Part shown: positions 7,528-15,504 of the stretch, piece by piece
Numbering within the stretch: position 1 is the first letter of the stretch
Layout of the letters: every line of letters starts with the position of its first letter
Assembly: GCA_001790955.1 (NCBI GenBank)
Contig: MGDP01000144.1
Location: 1-41,890 of the forward strand
Reading direction: 5' to 3'
Length of the DNA: 41,890 nucleotides
Origin: Candidatus Tectomicrobia bacterium RIFCSPLOWO2_12_FULL_69_37
Lineage (GTDB): Bacteria > UBA8248
The notes under the pieces: model-generated
What the model was told of the DNA's origin: nothing
Databases searched by the model: none
What the model saw: the letters and a program-made list of their open reading frames with translations, nothing else
Translations under genes and position numbers: made by a program

Positions 7528-8280
7528 GTGACTCCCGCAGAGGTTTCTCTCGCCGTTGAGAGCGTGTCAAAGAACTTCGGGGGGCTGGCCGCCGTCAAGG
7601 AGGTCAGCCTCCGGGTCGAGCGCGGGGAGCGGCGGGGGATCCTGGGCCCCAACGGGGCCGGGAAGACCACCCTCTTCAACCTCATCGCTGGCGACCTCAA
7701 GCCCTCCGCGGGCAAGATCCTCCTCCACGGCCAGGACATCACCCACATGCCCAACCACCAGCGGGCGTACCTGGGCATGGCGCGGACCTTTCAGATCACC
7801 AATCTGTTTCCCAACATGACGGTGATTGACAACCTGCTCTTGGCGGCCCAGGCGCTGGATCGCGCAAAGTTTTCCATGTTCCGGCCTATCCAGAGCCATG
7901 AACATATCGTCGCACGGGCGGAGCGGGCCTTGGAGCAGATCAAGATGGGAGATTTGCGGGACATCCCGATCAAGCACCTTTCCTACGGCGTCCAGCGCCA
8001 GATCGAGGTCGCCCTGGCTCTCGTCGAGGAGCCGAAGGTCCTTCTTCTCGACGAACCGACGGCCGGCCTGTCTCCGGCCGAGTCGGCGGAGATGGTGGGC
8101 CTCCTCAAGGAGCTTGACCCGGGCATCACCATACTCATCATCGAGCATGACATGGACGTGGCCTTCGAGCTGACCGACCGGCTCACGGTCATGCACGAAG
8201 GCTCCATCCTCGCCGACGGGCCCAAGGACGAGGTGCGGAACAACCAAACGGTCCAGGAGATCTACCTCGGCTATGGATGA
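7528..8280 (+). CDS. livG: Branched-chain amino acid ABC transporter ATPase, LivG type
   Basis: A 250-residue cytoplasmic ABC ATPase starting at GTG 7528, 118 bp after livJ. Walker A is G-P-N-G-A-G-K-T-T (residues 40-48), followed by the LivG-type A-R-T-F-Q-I-T-N-L-F-P-N-M-T-V Q-loop region. The signature is L-S-Y-G-V-Q-R-Q, with V where relatives often have Q, E or D. Walker B is V-L-L-L-D-E-P-T-A-G-L-S, and the switch His lies in I-I-E-H-D-M-D. C-terminal V-Q-E-I-Y-L-G-Y-G is the family ending. It energises LivHM together with LivF, whose ATG lies 8 bp inside its end. Confidence 0.95.
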   Translation: MTPAEVSLAVESVSKNFGGLAAVKEVSLRVERGERRGILGPNGAGKTTLFNLIAGDLKPSAGKILLHGQDITHMPNHQRAYLGMARTFQITNLFPNMTVIDNLLLAAQALDRAKFSMFRPIQSHEHIVARAERALEQIKMGDLRDIPIKHLSYGVQRQIEVALALVEEPKVLLLDEPTAGLSPAESAEMVGLLKELDPGITILIIEHDMDVAFELTDRLTVMHEGSILADGPKDEVRNNQTVQEIYLGYG

Positions 8281-8998
8281 TCGGGGATTGATGCTCCAGG
8301 TGGACGACATTCACACCTATTACGGCGAGAGCTACGTCCTCCAAGGGATCTCGCTCGGGGTGCCCAGCGGGACCGTCATGGCCGTCCTCGGCCGCAACGG
8401 CATGGGGAAGACAACCCTCATCCGCTCCATCATCGGTTTTACCAAGCCAAGAGCCGGCCGGATTATCTTCGAGGGCAGGGACATCACCCCCCTCCGGTCT
8501 CACCAGATCGTGAGCTTGGGGATAGCGCTCGTCCCCCAGGGGCGGCGGATATTCCCCTCCCTGACTGTGCGGGAGAATCTCACCCTCGGCGAGAAGCCGC
8601 CCGGCGCGAATGGGAGAGGGGAAGCCTGGAACCTGGACCTCGTCCTCGATCTCTTCCCCCGCCTCAAGGAGCGGCTCTCGAACACGGGCAACAAGCTCAG
8701 CGGCGGGGAGCAGCAAATGCTCGCATTCGCCCGGGCCCTGATGACCAACCCCCGGCTCCTTCTCCTCGACGAACCGACCGAGGGGCTGGCCCCGCTCTTG
8801 GTCCGAGCCCTGGGCGACATTCTCCTGAAGTTGAAGGAGCGGAAACTCTCCATTCTCCTGGTCGAGCAGAACCTGAAGTTCGCGTTGCAGTTCTCCAATC
8901 ACGTGCACATCCTGAACCGGGGCCGCGTGGTGCACTCCTCCTCGCCAGAGGCGCTCGACAAGAACCACGAGGTGAAGGCGCGCTTTCTCGGCGTCTGA
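8273..8998 (+). CDS. livF: Branched-chain amino acid ABC transporter ATPase, LivF type
   Basis: A 241-residue ABC ATPase overlapping livG by 8 bp. Walker A G-R-N-G-M-G-K-T-T (residues 40-48) has the R-N-G-x-G-K form characteristic of LivF. Then come A-L-V-P-Q-G-R-R-I-F-P-S-L-T-V, the LivF Q-loop, L-S-G-G-E-Q-Q-M-L-A signature, Walker B L-L-L-L-D-E-P-T-E-G-L-A-P and a V-E-Q-N switch in which Gln replaces the usual His, as is normal in LivF. Last gene of the transporter operon; a second in-frame ATG at 8291 is a possible alternative start. Confidence 0.95.
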   Translation: MDDRGLMLQVDDIHTYYGESYVLQGISLGVPSGTVMAVLGRNGMGKTTLIRSIIGFTKPRAGRIIFEGRDITPLRSHQIVSLGIALVPQGRRIFPSLTVRENLTLGEKPPGANGRGEAWNLDLVLDLFPRLKERLSNTGNKLSGGEQQMLAFARALMTNPRLLLLDEPTEGLAPLLVRALGDILLKLKERKLSILLVEQNLKFALQFSNHVHILNRGRVVHSSSPEALDKNHEVKARFLGV

Positions 8999-9298
8999 GT
9001 CGAAGCTCCAGGCCTGAAAAGAGGCGGGAGAAGCGGACTCTTCGCCCACAAAACCTCAATGATTTCAATATGAGTTTCTATCAGCCCGAGGGGGGGAGCG
9101 TTGCGGCATAAACAGGATTACAATATCCGATAAGGATGTATTCTTCCGGCGGAACGGTGTCCGGATTTTCTGCCCGTGTTCCCCTTCCGCCCGAGTGCTG
9201 CGGAAAGGAAGCCCGTCGCGCGGAGAGCGTGCTTCGGGCACGGGTGACCGGCTTTTGCGGCACGAGCCGCATATGACCCACATCGGAGGGATGGAACC
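8999..9298. other. Intergenic region between Liv operon and acyl-CoA dehydrogenase
   Basis: About 300 bp without a credible gene. The part around 9040-9150 is AT-richer. TACAAT at 9119-9124 resembles a -10 box, but no good -35 lies 16-18 bp upstream, so a promoter for the downstream dehydrogenase is only suggested. No clear terminator with a T-run was found after livF. Confidence 0.45.
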
Positions 9299-10513
9299 AT
9301 GGACCTGAGGCTCTCGGACGAACAGATCAGACTGCAACGGCTGGCCCGCGATTTCGCCATGAGGGAGATGAAGCCTGTGGTGGCCGAGCTGGACAAGCTT
9401 TCGGATCCCAACGAGGTGCAGAAGCGTTTTCCCTGGAACGTCATCAAGGAAGGCTCGAAGGTCGGACTGCGCACGGCTGCCCTGCCGAGGGAATACGGCG
9501 GCGCCGGAATCGGAATCCTCACTCATCTCCTCATGCTGGAGGAGCTCTGCCAGGCGGATTCGGGTTTCGCCACCCATTTCCACCAAGCGTGGAAGATGGC
9601 CAAGCTCCTCGTCCAAAAGTGCTCGAAAGAACAGCGGGAGCATTTTCTTCCCAAATTCAAGGACGACGACACCGCCCTTCTCGCCGTGGGGATCACCGAG
9701 CCGGACTCCGGGTGCGACACCTTGATGCCTTACGACGAGCCGGACGGCGGCGTACGGACCACCGCAGTGCGGGATGGGGACGGCTGGGTGATCAACGGCA
9801 CCAAGCACTTTATCGCTTGCGCTTCGGTCGCCAAGCTCTTTTTTGTGGCCACGCGGACGGACAGGACCGTCGGCGTCACCAAGGGCCTCACGACATTCCT
9901 CATCGAGAAAGGGACGCCGGGTTTCCGCATTGGCCGCATCCACGATAAGATGGGCAACCGCTTGATGATGAACGCTGAGCTTATCTTCGAGAACTGCCGT
10001 GTGCCCGACTTCAACCGCGTGAGTGAAGTGGGCCGGGGGCTCCAGTTCCTCGCCTCCTTCGGCGCGCGTCATGTTCCCACGACGGGCGCCTTCGGCCTCG
10101 CCCTGGCGCGGGCGGCGTTCGAGTACGTCGTCGAGTACACGAAGAGCCGGGTGCAGGGAGGCAAGCCGATCATCGAGCACACCACCGTCGCCCTCCGGCT
10201 CGGGGAGATGGCCGCCCAGATCGAGGCCGCCCGGGCCGTCTGCCTCCAGGCGGCGTGGATGGCCGACCAGCCCGACTATGACGCCAGGCATGGAATCCTG
10301 GCTTCCATCTTCGCCTCCGACGTCGGCCCCAAAATATGCGACATGGCCCTCCAGATCATGGGGGGCTACGGCTACATGCGGGACTACCCGATCGAGAAGA
10401 TTATGCGGGACGCCCTGATGTGCTATCATATCGATGGAACCTCAGATGTTCACCGGATCAAGATCGGCGAGATGCTTCGCGGCGTTGCGCGGACCGGGTA
10501 CATCGCGGAGTGA
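9299..10513 (+). CDS. Acyl-CoA dehydrogenase family protein (first of a pair)
   Basis: A 404-residue FAD flavoenzyme family member, the usual length. The N-terminal helical domain contains L-P-R-E-Y-G-G-A-G-I-G-I-L; the middle beta domain has V-G-I-T-E-P-D-S-G-C-D and W-V-I-N-G-T-K-H-F-I, the flavin/substrate motifs; the C-terminal helical domain ends I-M-G-G-Y-G-Y-M-R-D-Y-P-I-E-K-I-M-R-D-A. These enzymes form the 2,3-double bond of acyl-CoA esters and pass electrons to ETF. The position that normally carries the catalytic Glu (Y-E-G-T) reads I-D-G-T-S-D, an Asp near residue 379, and I see no Glu at the alternative isovaleryl-CoA-dehydrogenase site. The second family member at 11579 shares this. 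Substrate unknown; the position after Liv genes suggests a branched or amino-acid-derived acyl-CoA. Confidence 0.93.
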   Translation: MDLRLSDEQIRLQRLARDFAMREMKPVVAELDKLSDPNEVQKRFPWNVIKEGSKVGLRTAALPREYGGAGIGILTHLLMLEELCQADSGFATHFHQAWKMAKLLVQKCSKEQREHFLPKFKDDDTALLAVGITEPDSGCDTLMPYDEPDGGVRTTAVRDGDGWVINGTKHFIACASVAKLFFVATRTDRTVGVTKGLTTFLIEKGTPGFRIGRIHDKMGNRLMMNAELIFENCRVPDFNRVSEVGRGLQFLASFGARHVPTTGAFGLALARAAFEYVVEYTKSRVQGGKPIIEHTTVALRLGEMAAQIEAARAVCLQAAWMADQPDYDARHGILASIFASDVGPKICDMALQIMGGYGYMRDYPIEKIMRDALMCYHIDGTSDVHRIKIGEMLRGVARTGYIAE

Positions 10514-10558
10514 GCTCATGGCCTGCCAGACGGCGTTCGGTCCTTCCGCTCTCGCTGT

Positions 10559-11530
10559 ATGAACGCCGCTGCCCGGCTGGAAAGCATCGAGAGAATCGCC
10601 GTCGTCGGGGGCGGTTACGTGGGCCACGGGGTGGCCCAGCAGTTCGCCCAAGCGGGCTATCCGGTCTCGATGTACAACCGCACCGGGGAGAGTTCCGCCC
10701 GCGCCATGGCCGGCGTGGAGAGGGGGCTCAAGCTCTTTGTGGACGCGGGTCTCTCCACCCCGGCGGAGGCGGAAGCCGCCCGGGCCCGGGTCCGGCCCAC
10801 GAATGATCTGAGGGACGCCGTCCGCGGCGCGGATTTCGTCGTCGAGGCCGTGGCCGAGCGGCTCCCTGTCAAGCAGGAGCTTTTCCTGCGCCTGGATGGC
10901 CTCGCCCCCGGGAGCGCCATCTTCGCGAGCGAGACCTCGGGCCTCCGCATCAGCGACATCGCGCGAGGGACGCGACGTCCCGAGCGCTGCATCGCCACCC
11001 ATAATTACACTCCTCCCTACCTCGTCCCCGTGGTCGAGGTGGTGCCAGGCGAGCGGACGGCGCCCGAGGTGGTCGAGGCCACCTGCGCCCTCCTCCGCCG
11101 AGCGGGCAAGGAGCCCGTCCTTTGCAAGGAGGTGCCCGGCCACATCGGCACCCGCCTGACGACTGCCCTCCGGCGGGAGGCCTACTACATCGTTGAGCAA
11201 GGCTACGCCACCCCCGAGGCGGTGGACACGGTCCTCCGCGCGGTGGCGCGCCTGATACCGGTGATCGGAGTCATGGTGATGACGGATTTCTCTGGCGTCG
11301 ACGTCCTGCGGGACGTCCACCGGAACATCCAGCCCCACTTGGACCACCGGCCGGACCCGTCGCCCCTCCTCGACCGCTTGATCGAGGACGGGCGGCTCGG
11401 CATCAAGAGTGGCCAGGGGTTCTACCGCTGGACGCCGGATCAGATCCAGGAGATGTTCGAGGCCCGGGGGCTTGAGCTCATCCGCTGGATGCGCCAGTCC
11501 CCGCCACCCCCGCTTCCACCATCCCTCTGA
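10559..11530 (+). CDS. 3-hydroxyacyl-CoA dehydrogenase family protein
   Basis: A 323-residue NAD-dependent dehydrogenase. The Rossmann motif I-A-V-V-G-G-G-Y-V-G-H-G-V-A lies at residues 13-26. A-T-H-N-Y-T-P-P-Y-L-V-P-V-V-E-V-V supplies the catalytic pair, His148 and Glu160, in the pattern G-x-H-F-x-N-P-x-x-x-x-L-V-E-V. The C-terminal helical domain begins V-P-G-H-I-G-T-R-L and ends with the usual G-I-K-S-G-Q-G-F-Y-R-W. Tyr replaces Phe and Thr replaces the usual Asn after the His, so the substrate may not be a standard fatty acyl-CoA. Start ATG 10559 has no obvious ribosome-binding site. It lies between two paralogous acyl-CoA dehydrogenases, 45 and 48 bp away, probably in one operon. Confidence 0.88.
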   Translation: MNAAARLESIERIAVVGGGYVGHGVAQQFAQAGYPVSMYNRTGESSARAMAGVERGLKLFVDAGLSTPAEAEAARARVRPTNDLRDAVRGADFVVEAVAERLPVKQELFLRLDGLAPGSAIFASETSGLRISDIARGTRRPERCIATHNYTPPYLVPVVEVVPGERTAPEVVEATCALLRRAGKEPVLCKEVPGHIGTRLTTALRREAYYIVEQGYATPEAVDTVLRAVARLIPVIGVMVMTDFSGVDVLRDVHRNIQPHLDHRPDPSPLLDRLIEDGRLGIKSGQGFYRWTPDQIQEMFEARGLELIRWMRQSPPPPLPPSL

Positions 11531-11578
11531 CGCAGGGCGTCGGTTCAGCGCTCCTCCGGTCGGCCCAGGAGAACGGAC

Positions 11579-12799
11579 ATGATGGACTATCTCTTGAACG
11601 ACGAGATCCGGCAGTGGCGGAAGAAGGCGGCGGACTTCGCGAAGGGCGAGCTCAAGCCCCGCGCCGCCGAGTGGGACCGCCGGGCGGGCATCGATCCCGC
11701 CACGGCCTTCCCGTTCGACGCGCTCAAGAAGTGCTCGAAGGCGGGTCTGCGCACCGTCACGGTGCCCAAGGAGATGGGGGGCGCGGGACTGGGCATCCTC
11801 GGCCACTGCGTGCTGCTCGAGGAGCTTTTCCTGGGAGAGGCCGGCTTCGCCTCGGTCGTCCACCAGGGCTGGAAGCTCGCCAAGATGCTCTGCCACTTCA
11901 CCTCGGACGCCCAGCGCAAGGAATTCCTGCCCCGCTTCATGAACGTTGACACGAGCACCATGGCGATCGGGATGACCGAGCCCGACCACGGGACGGACAA
12001 CATCCTCCCCGCCCGCCAGCCCGAGGCCGGCCTCAAGCTCTCCGCCAGGCGGAACGGCTCGGGGGGCTGGATCCTGAACGGGATGAAGCACTTCATCGCA
12101 TGCGCTGCAATGAGCAACATCAACTTCCTCCTGACGCGCACGGACGCGTCCGTCCCCGTGAACGAGGGCTGCACTATGTTCATCCTGACGGACGAGCTCC
12201 GCGGCTTCCGGCGGGGCAGGGTGCACGGCAAGCTCGGCGCCCGGCTCCTCATGAACGCCGAGATGATCTATGAGAACTGCGAGGTCCCCGACGCCTGGCG
12301 CCTGAGCGAGGTGAACAAGGGGGTGCCCTTCATGGCGCGCGTCTTCAGCCGCCACTCCCCGACGACCGCCACGTTCGCCGTGGGGATCGCGCGCGCGGCC
12401 TACGAGGAGGCTCTCGCCTACGCGGGCAAGCGCGTCCAGTGCGGCGTCCCCATCATCCAGCACGAGGGTGTGCGCAACCGGCTAGCCGACATGTACACGT
12501 CGGTCTCGGTCGCGCGGGACGCCATCTGGCACGCCGCCTGGCACGCCGACACCGCGCCGGAGGGCCAGTACGACCCCAAGGAAGGACTCCGGGTGGCGCT
12601 CTTCGCCTCCGAGATGGCGCCTGAGGTATGCATCTCGGCGATGAACGTGTTCGGCGGGAACGGCTACATGTGGGACCACCCGGCCGAGCGCCACGTTCGC
12701 GACGCCCTGATGTGCTACCACATCGACGGCCTGAACGACATCACCCGGATGAAGCTGGGGGCGATGCTTGCCGGCGAGGCGCACGCTGGGGCCATTTAG
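11579..12799 (+). CDS. Acyl-CoA dehydrogenase family protein (second of a pair)
   Basis: A 406-residue paralogue of the 9299-10513 protein. The two share G-L-R-T then G-G-A-G-(I/L)-G-I-L, H-Q-(A/G)-W-K-(M/L)-A-K, M-N-A-E-(L/M)-I-(F/Y)-E-N-C and R-D-A-L-M-C-Y-H-I-D-G. Motifs T-E-P-D-H-G-T-D and W-I-L-N-G-M-K-H-F-I mark the FAD/substrate beta domain. The normal catalytic Glu position reads I-D-G-L-N-D, an Asp near residue 383. Two adjacent ATG codons (11579 and 11582) follow AGGAG. The pair may be two specificities from local duplication, or subunits of a heteromer as in steroid-type acyl-CoA dehydrogenases; sequence alone does not decide. Confidence 0.92.
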   Translation: MMDYLLNDEIRQWRKKAADFAKGELKPRAAEWDRRAGIDPATAFPFDALKKCSKAGLRTVTVPKEMGGAGLGILGHCVLLEELFLGEAGFASVVHQGWKLAKMLCHFTSDAQRKEFLPRFMNVDTSTMAIGMTEPDHGTDNILPARQPEAGLKLSARRNGSGGWILNGMKHFIACAAMSNINFLLTRTDASVPVNEGCTMFILTDELRGFRRGRVHGKLGARLLMNAEMIYENCEVPDAWRLSEVNKGVPFMARVFSRHSPTTATFAVGIARAAYEEALAYAGKRVQCGVPIIQHEGVRNRLADMYTSVSVARDAIWHAAWHADTAPEGQYDPKEGLRVALFASEMAPEVCISAMNVFGGNGYMWDHPAERHVRDALMCYHIDGLNDITRMKLGAMLAGEAHAGAI

Positions 12800-12833
12800 G
12801 AAACCCGCACGGCGCGGCGGGAGGAGAAGTCGC

Positions 12834-13862
12834 ATGCGCGCGATGGTCCTGCACGAGTGGGGCGGCATGTTGACCCTTGAGACGGTTCCCGACCCCGCCC
12901 CCGGCCTGGGGGAGGTGGTTCTCCGCGTCCACGCCTGCGCACCGGATCAGTTCGACGTGACCATCCGCGCGGGCCGTGCGGGCGGCAAGCTCCCCCTCAT
13001 CCTGGGCCACGAGATCGCGGGCGAGGTGGCGGCGGTGGGCGCGGGCGTCGAGGCCTGGCGGGAGGGGGATCGTGCGATCCTCCACGCCTACCTGACCTGC
13101 GGCGCCTGCCGGTTCTGCCAGATGGGGCGGGAGACGCTCTGCCGGGACTTCCGGGGCTACTTCGGCGTCCACGCCGACGGGGGCTACGCCGAGTACGTCC
13201 GAGCGCCGGCGCGCAACCTGTGCCGCATTCCCGAGAGCGTGGGCTACACCGAGGCGACGGTCATCGTGAGCCCGGTCGCGACCCCCCTCAAGGCCATCAA
13301 GACGCGCGCGGGGGTCCGCCCGGGGGACGACCTTGTGATCGTGGGGGCGTGCGGGGGAGTGGGCATCCACGCGGTCCAGATCGGCAAGCGCTTCGGGGCG
13401 CGGGTGATCGCGGTGGACATCGACGACGCGCGCCTGGAGCGGGCGAAGGCTCTCGGAGCGGACTACGCGGTCAACGGCCGCCGTGAGAATTTCGGCGAGG
13501 CGGTGGCCCAGATCACCAGCGGGAAGGGGGCAGAGGCCGTGCTCGAGTTCGTGGGGACCGAGGAAACCCTCCCCCGCAGCTTCGCTTCCCTGGCAGTGGC
13601 GGGGACGCTCATCGTGATCGGCTTCCAGCCGGGAGCCGTCTTCGCGAGTGATCCCACCCGCTTCGTCATGGAAGAGATTGCCGTCACAGGCTCGCGCTAC
13701 GTCAACCGGGCGGAACTCGCCGAGGCCGCCCGCTGGGTGGGCGAGGGCTGGGTGAAGCCCGTCATCTCGGCGACCTATCCCCTGGCCGAAACCGAGAGGG
13801 CGCTCGCCGACCTCGCCGCCAACCGCGTCTTCGGCCGGGCCCCCATCCTGCCGGGAGCGTAG
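12834..13862 (+). CDS. Zinc-dependent medium-chain alcohol dehydrogenase (MDR superfamily)
   Basis: A 342-residue NAD(P)-dependent oxidoreductase starting at ATG 12834 after GGAGGAGAAG; the longer frame from 12768 is not homologous. The N-terminal GroES-like domain carries the catalytic-zinc motif G-H-E-I-A-G-E-V and the structural-zinc set C-G-A-C-R-F-C-Q-M-G-R-E-T-L-C with all four Cys in normal spacing. The Rossmann domain reads V-I-V-G-A-C-G-G-V-G-I-H-A-V-Q then V-D-I-D-D-A-R; the acidic residue at the strand end favours NAD over NADP. C-terminal P-L-A-E-T-E-R-A-L-A-D-L is typical. It follows the second acyl-CoA dehydrogenase by 34 bp and probably ends that operon. Substrate not deducible. 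Confidence 0.9.
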   Translation: MRAMVLHEWGGMLTLETVPDPAPGLGEVVLRVHACAPDQFDVTIRAGRAGGKLPLILGHEIAGEVAAVGAGVEAWREGDRAILHAYLTCGACRFCQMGRETLCRDFRGYFGVHADGGYAEYVRAPARNLCRIPESVGYTEATVIVSPVATPLKAIKTRAGVRPGDDLVIVGACGGVGIHAVQIGKRFGARVIAVDIDDARLERAKALGADYAVNGRRENFGEAVAQITSGKGAEAVLEFVGTEETLPRSFASLAVAGTLIVIGFQPGAVFASDPTRFVMEEIAVTGSRYVNRAELAEAARWVGEGWVKPVISATYPLAETERALADLAANRVFGRAPILPGA

Positions 13863-13869
13863 CCGGTCT

Positions 13870-13890
13870 CCGCCCCGTCGCCCCGGGCGG
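13870..13890 (+). terminator. Possible hairpin between convergent genes
   Basis: CCGCCC (13870-13875) and GGGCGG (13885-13890) form a 6-bp all-GC stem with a 9-nt loop in the 33-bp gap between the convergent alcohol dehydrogenase and aldo/keto reductase. No T-run follows, so it could act in either direction or be chance in GC-rich DNA. Confidence 0.3.
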
Positions 13891-13895
13891 CGGCG

Positions 13896-14903
13896 TCACC
13901 GATCCCGGGCGAAGTCGCTGCTCCAGATTCGCGCGAGGCGCGCCATGGCCTCTTCGGGGAGCCCGTCCGCGCCCGAAGCCGAGAGCACCTCGTCGAGCTG
14001 CGCTTCGCCCGAAAAGCCGCATAGCACCGTCGAGACCCCCGCCTTCATGAGGGCGAAGCGGACGGCCGCCTGAGCCAGGGAGGCAGCCTCCCTCCCCGCT
14101 AGCCAGCGCAGCCGAGCCGCGCGCTGCACATCCCTGCCGTATTCCGAGCCCGGGGAGAGGAGAGGGGGCGGCGCGTCCACGAAGCCCAGGAAGTTTGGCG
14201 CCTCCGAGAGCGCCCCCAGTGCCAGCACCCGGATGACCAGGACTCCCATCCCCAGCTCGGCGGCGCGGTCCAGCAGGAGGCCGTAGTCGAGCGCGGAGAA
14301 GCCCGGAGACACCGGATGGCCCGCGCTCGGGTTCAGCAGGTTGTAATAGACCTGGAGGGTGTCGAAGGCCCCGCTCTCCGCCACCTCGCGGACCGCCCTC
14401 GGGTCCCCCAGGCCGGTCAGGCCGAAGAAGCGCACCTTCCCGCGGTCGCGCAGCGCCCGGAAGCCCTCCAGCACCCCGCCCGGCCCGAGGATGTCCGCCG
14501 GGTCCAGGACGAGCCCGATCGGCCACTCGCGCCGCGGGGCGATGAGGTTGTGGATCTGGACCAGGTCCACGGACTCCTGCCCGAGGCGCTCCAGGCTCCG
14601 TTCGACCGAGGCGATGGCCGCGCCCTTGGGGTCGGCGAGTTCCTCCGGCCCCAGGCGCACCTTGGTCGAGACGGTCGCCTTCGCTCCCAGCGCCCGGAGG
14701 GCCCTTCCGAGGTTGGCCTCGGAGCGGCCGTTGCCATATCCTGCCGCGGTGTCGAAGAAGGTGAGGCCCCGATCCAGGGCGCCGCGGACGGCGCGGAGCT
14801 GGGCCTCGCGGTCGTCCTCGGCCATGAGGCGGCTCACCCCGCCCGTGCCGAAGCCGACCTCGGAGACGGTCAGCCCGGTCCTCCCGAGGGTGCGGTAGCG
14901 CAT
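13896..14903 (-). CDS. Aldo/keto reductase
   Basis: A 335-residue NAD(P)H-dependent oxidoreductase with a TIM-barrel fold. It starts M-R-Y-R-T-L-G-R-T-G-L-T-V-S-E-V-G-F-G at ATG 14903; the frame extends upstream but loses family character. The catalytic tetrad is visible: Asp51 and Tyr56 in F-F-D-T-A-A-G-Y-G, Lys81 in S-T-K-V and His118 in V-Q-I-H-N. G-V-L-E-G-F-R-A-L-R-D-R-G-K-V-R-F-F-G-L-T is the usual strand-helix pattern, and the C-terminus has the cofactor-loop region V-L-C-G-F-S. Galactose-dehydrogenase-like and YajO-like members look similar. It lies 28 bp after the small 14932-15240 gene on the same strand, probably co-transcribed, and is convergent with the alcohol dehydrogenase. Confidence 0.92.
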   Translation of the reverse strand: MRYRTLGRTGLTVSEVGFGTGGVSRLMAEDDREAQLRAVRGALDRGLTFFDTAAGYGNGRSEANLGRALRALGAKATVSTKVRLGPEELADPKGAAIASVERSLERLGQESVDLVQIHNLIAPRREWPIGLVLDPADILGPGGVLEGFRALRDRGKVRFFGLTGLGDPRAVREVAESGAFDTLQVYYNLLNPSAGHPVSPGFSALDYGLLLDRAAELGMGVLVIRVLALGALSEAPNFLGFVDAPPPLLSPGSEYGRDVQRAARLRWLAGREAASLAQAAVRFALMKAGVSTVLCGFSGEAQLDEVLSASGADGLPEEAMARLARIWSSDFARDR

Positions 14904-14931
14904 GAGGGTCTTCTGATTCCGGGCGGCCCGC

Positions 14932-15240
14932 TCAGGCGCGGGCGTGTTCCTTGAGCGGGCGCTTGAAGGCCACGGCCGCCACGTCGAAGTACTCGAGGGT
15001 GGCGTTGTTCTGCGCTCGGAAGCTCCGTTGGCGCTCCGAATTGAACCAGGCTTCGGCAGAGACCAAGTCCTCGAAGTGGTAGACCGAGGCTCCCCGGCCG
15101 GTCCTTTCGTTCGTGCCCCAGGTCTTGTCGATGAGGCCGGGGATCTCACTCTCGAAGAAGGGCACGGATTTTTCCTTGTCGGCGCGGAGCTCTTCCAAGG
15201 TGGGCAGGAGGGCTGGGTAGTGCAGGATGACCATGATCAT
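14932..15240 (-). CDS. Small ferredoxin-like-fold protein, YdhR-like
   Basis: A 102-residue protein, M-I-M-V-I-L-H-Y at the start (ATG 15240, or the ATG two codons on), with GGGAG upstream. It has alternating beta-strands and amphipathic helices: a first strand V-I-L-H-Y, a helix L-E-E-L-R-A-D-K-E-K, P-G-L-I-D-K-T-W-G-T-N-E-R-T-G-R-G-A-S-V-Y-H-F-E-D, then S-A-E-A-W-F-N-S-E. That resembles YdhR and related dimeric alpha/beta-barrel proteins, annotated as putative monooxygenases. The real reaction of YdhR relatives is unsettled, so this call is structural. It is probably first in a two-gene transcript with the aldo/keto reductase. Confidence 0.65.
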   Translation of the reverse strand: MIMVILHYPALLPTLEELRADKEKSVPFFESEIPGLIDKTWGTNERTGRGASVYHFEDLVSAEAWFNSERQRSFRAQNNATLEYFDVAAVAFKRPLKEHARA

Positions 15241-15504
15241 GGCGGCTGGCTCCCTATTGGCGGCGATCCGCTGGTGTCCGATTTCGCTTCCCGGGGCGGG
15301 GGGCCCGTCCTTTTTCGTGGATGTCCGTAACCCGCAAGGAACGGCGGGGCCACAGGGGCCATCCTACGACAGATGGGCGGGTGTGCCTACCGGAGCGCCG
15401 CCGGGAGAGGGGGCTCCACGGCGTTGACGGGGCCCGGGTGCCGCATCAACATTGAGGTTCCCCTGCGGCACGGCCCGCCGCGAACCCAGCAAGGAGGCTC
15501 GACC
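15241..15504. other. Divergent intergenic region before the FMN oxidoreductase
   Basis: 264 bp between divergent starts. TTGACG at 15424-15429 is a fair -35 box, but 17-18 bp downstream lies only AACATT, a weak -10. No other repeat or hairpin stands out. Confidence 0.4.

Noticed and set aside
9119-9124. TACAAT as a promoter for the first acyl-CoA dehydrogenase
   Set aside because: No matching -35 box at the right distance, so it was noted only within the intergenic entry.
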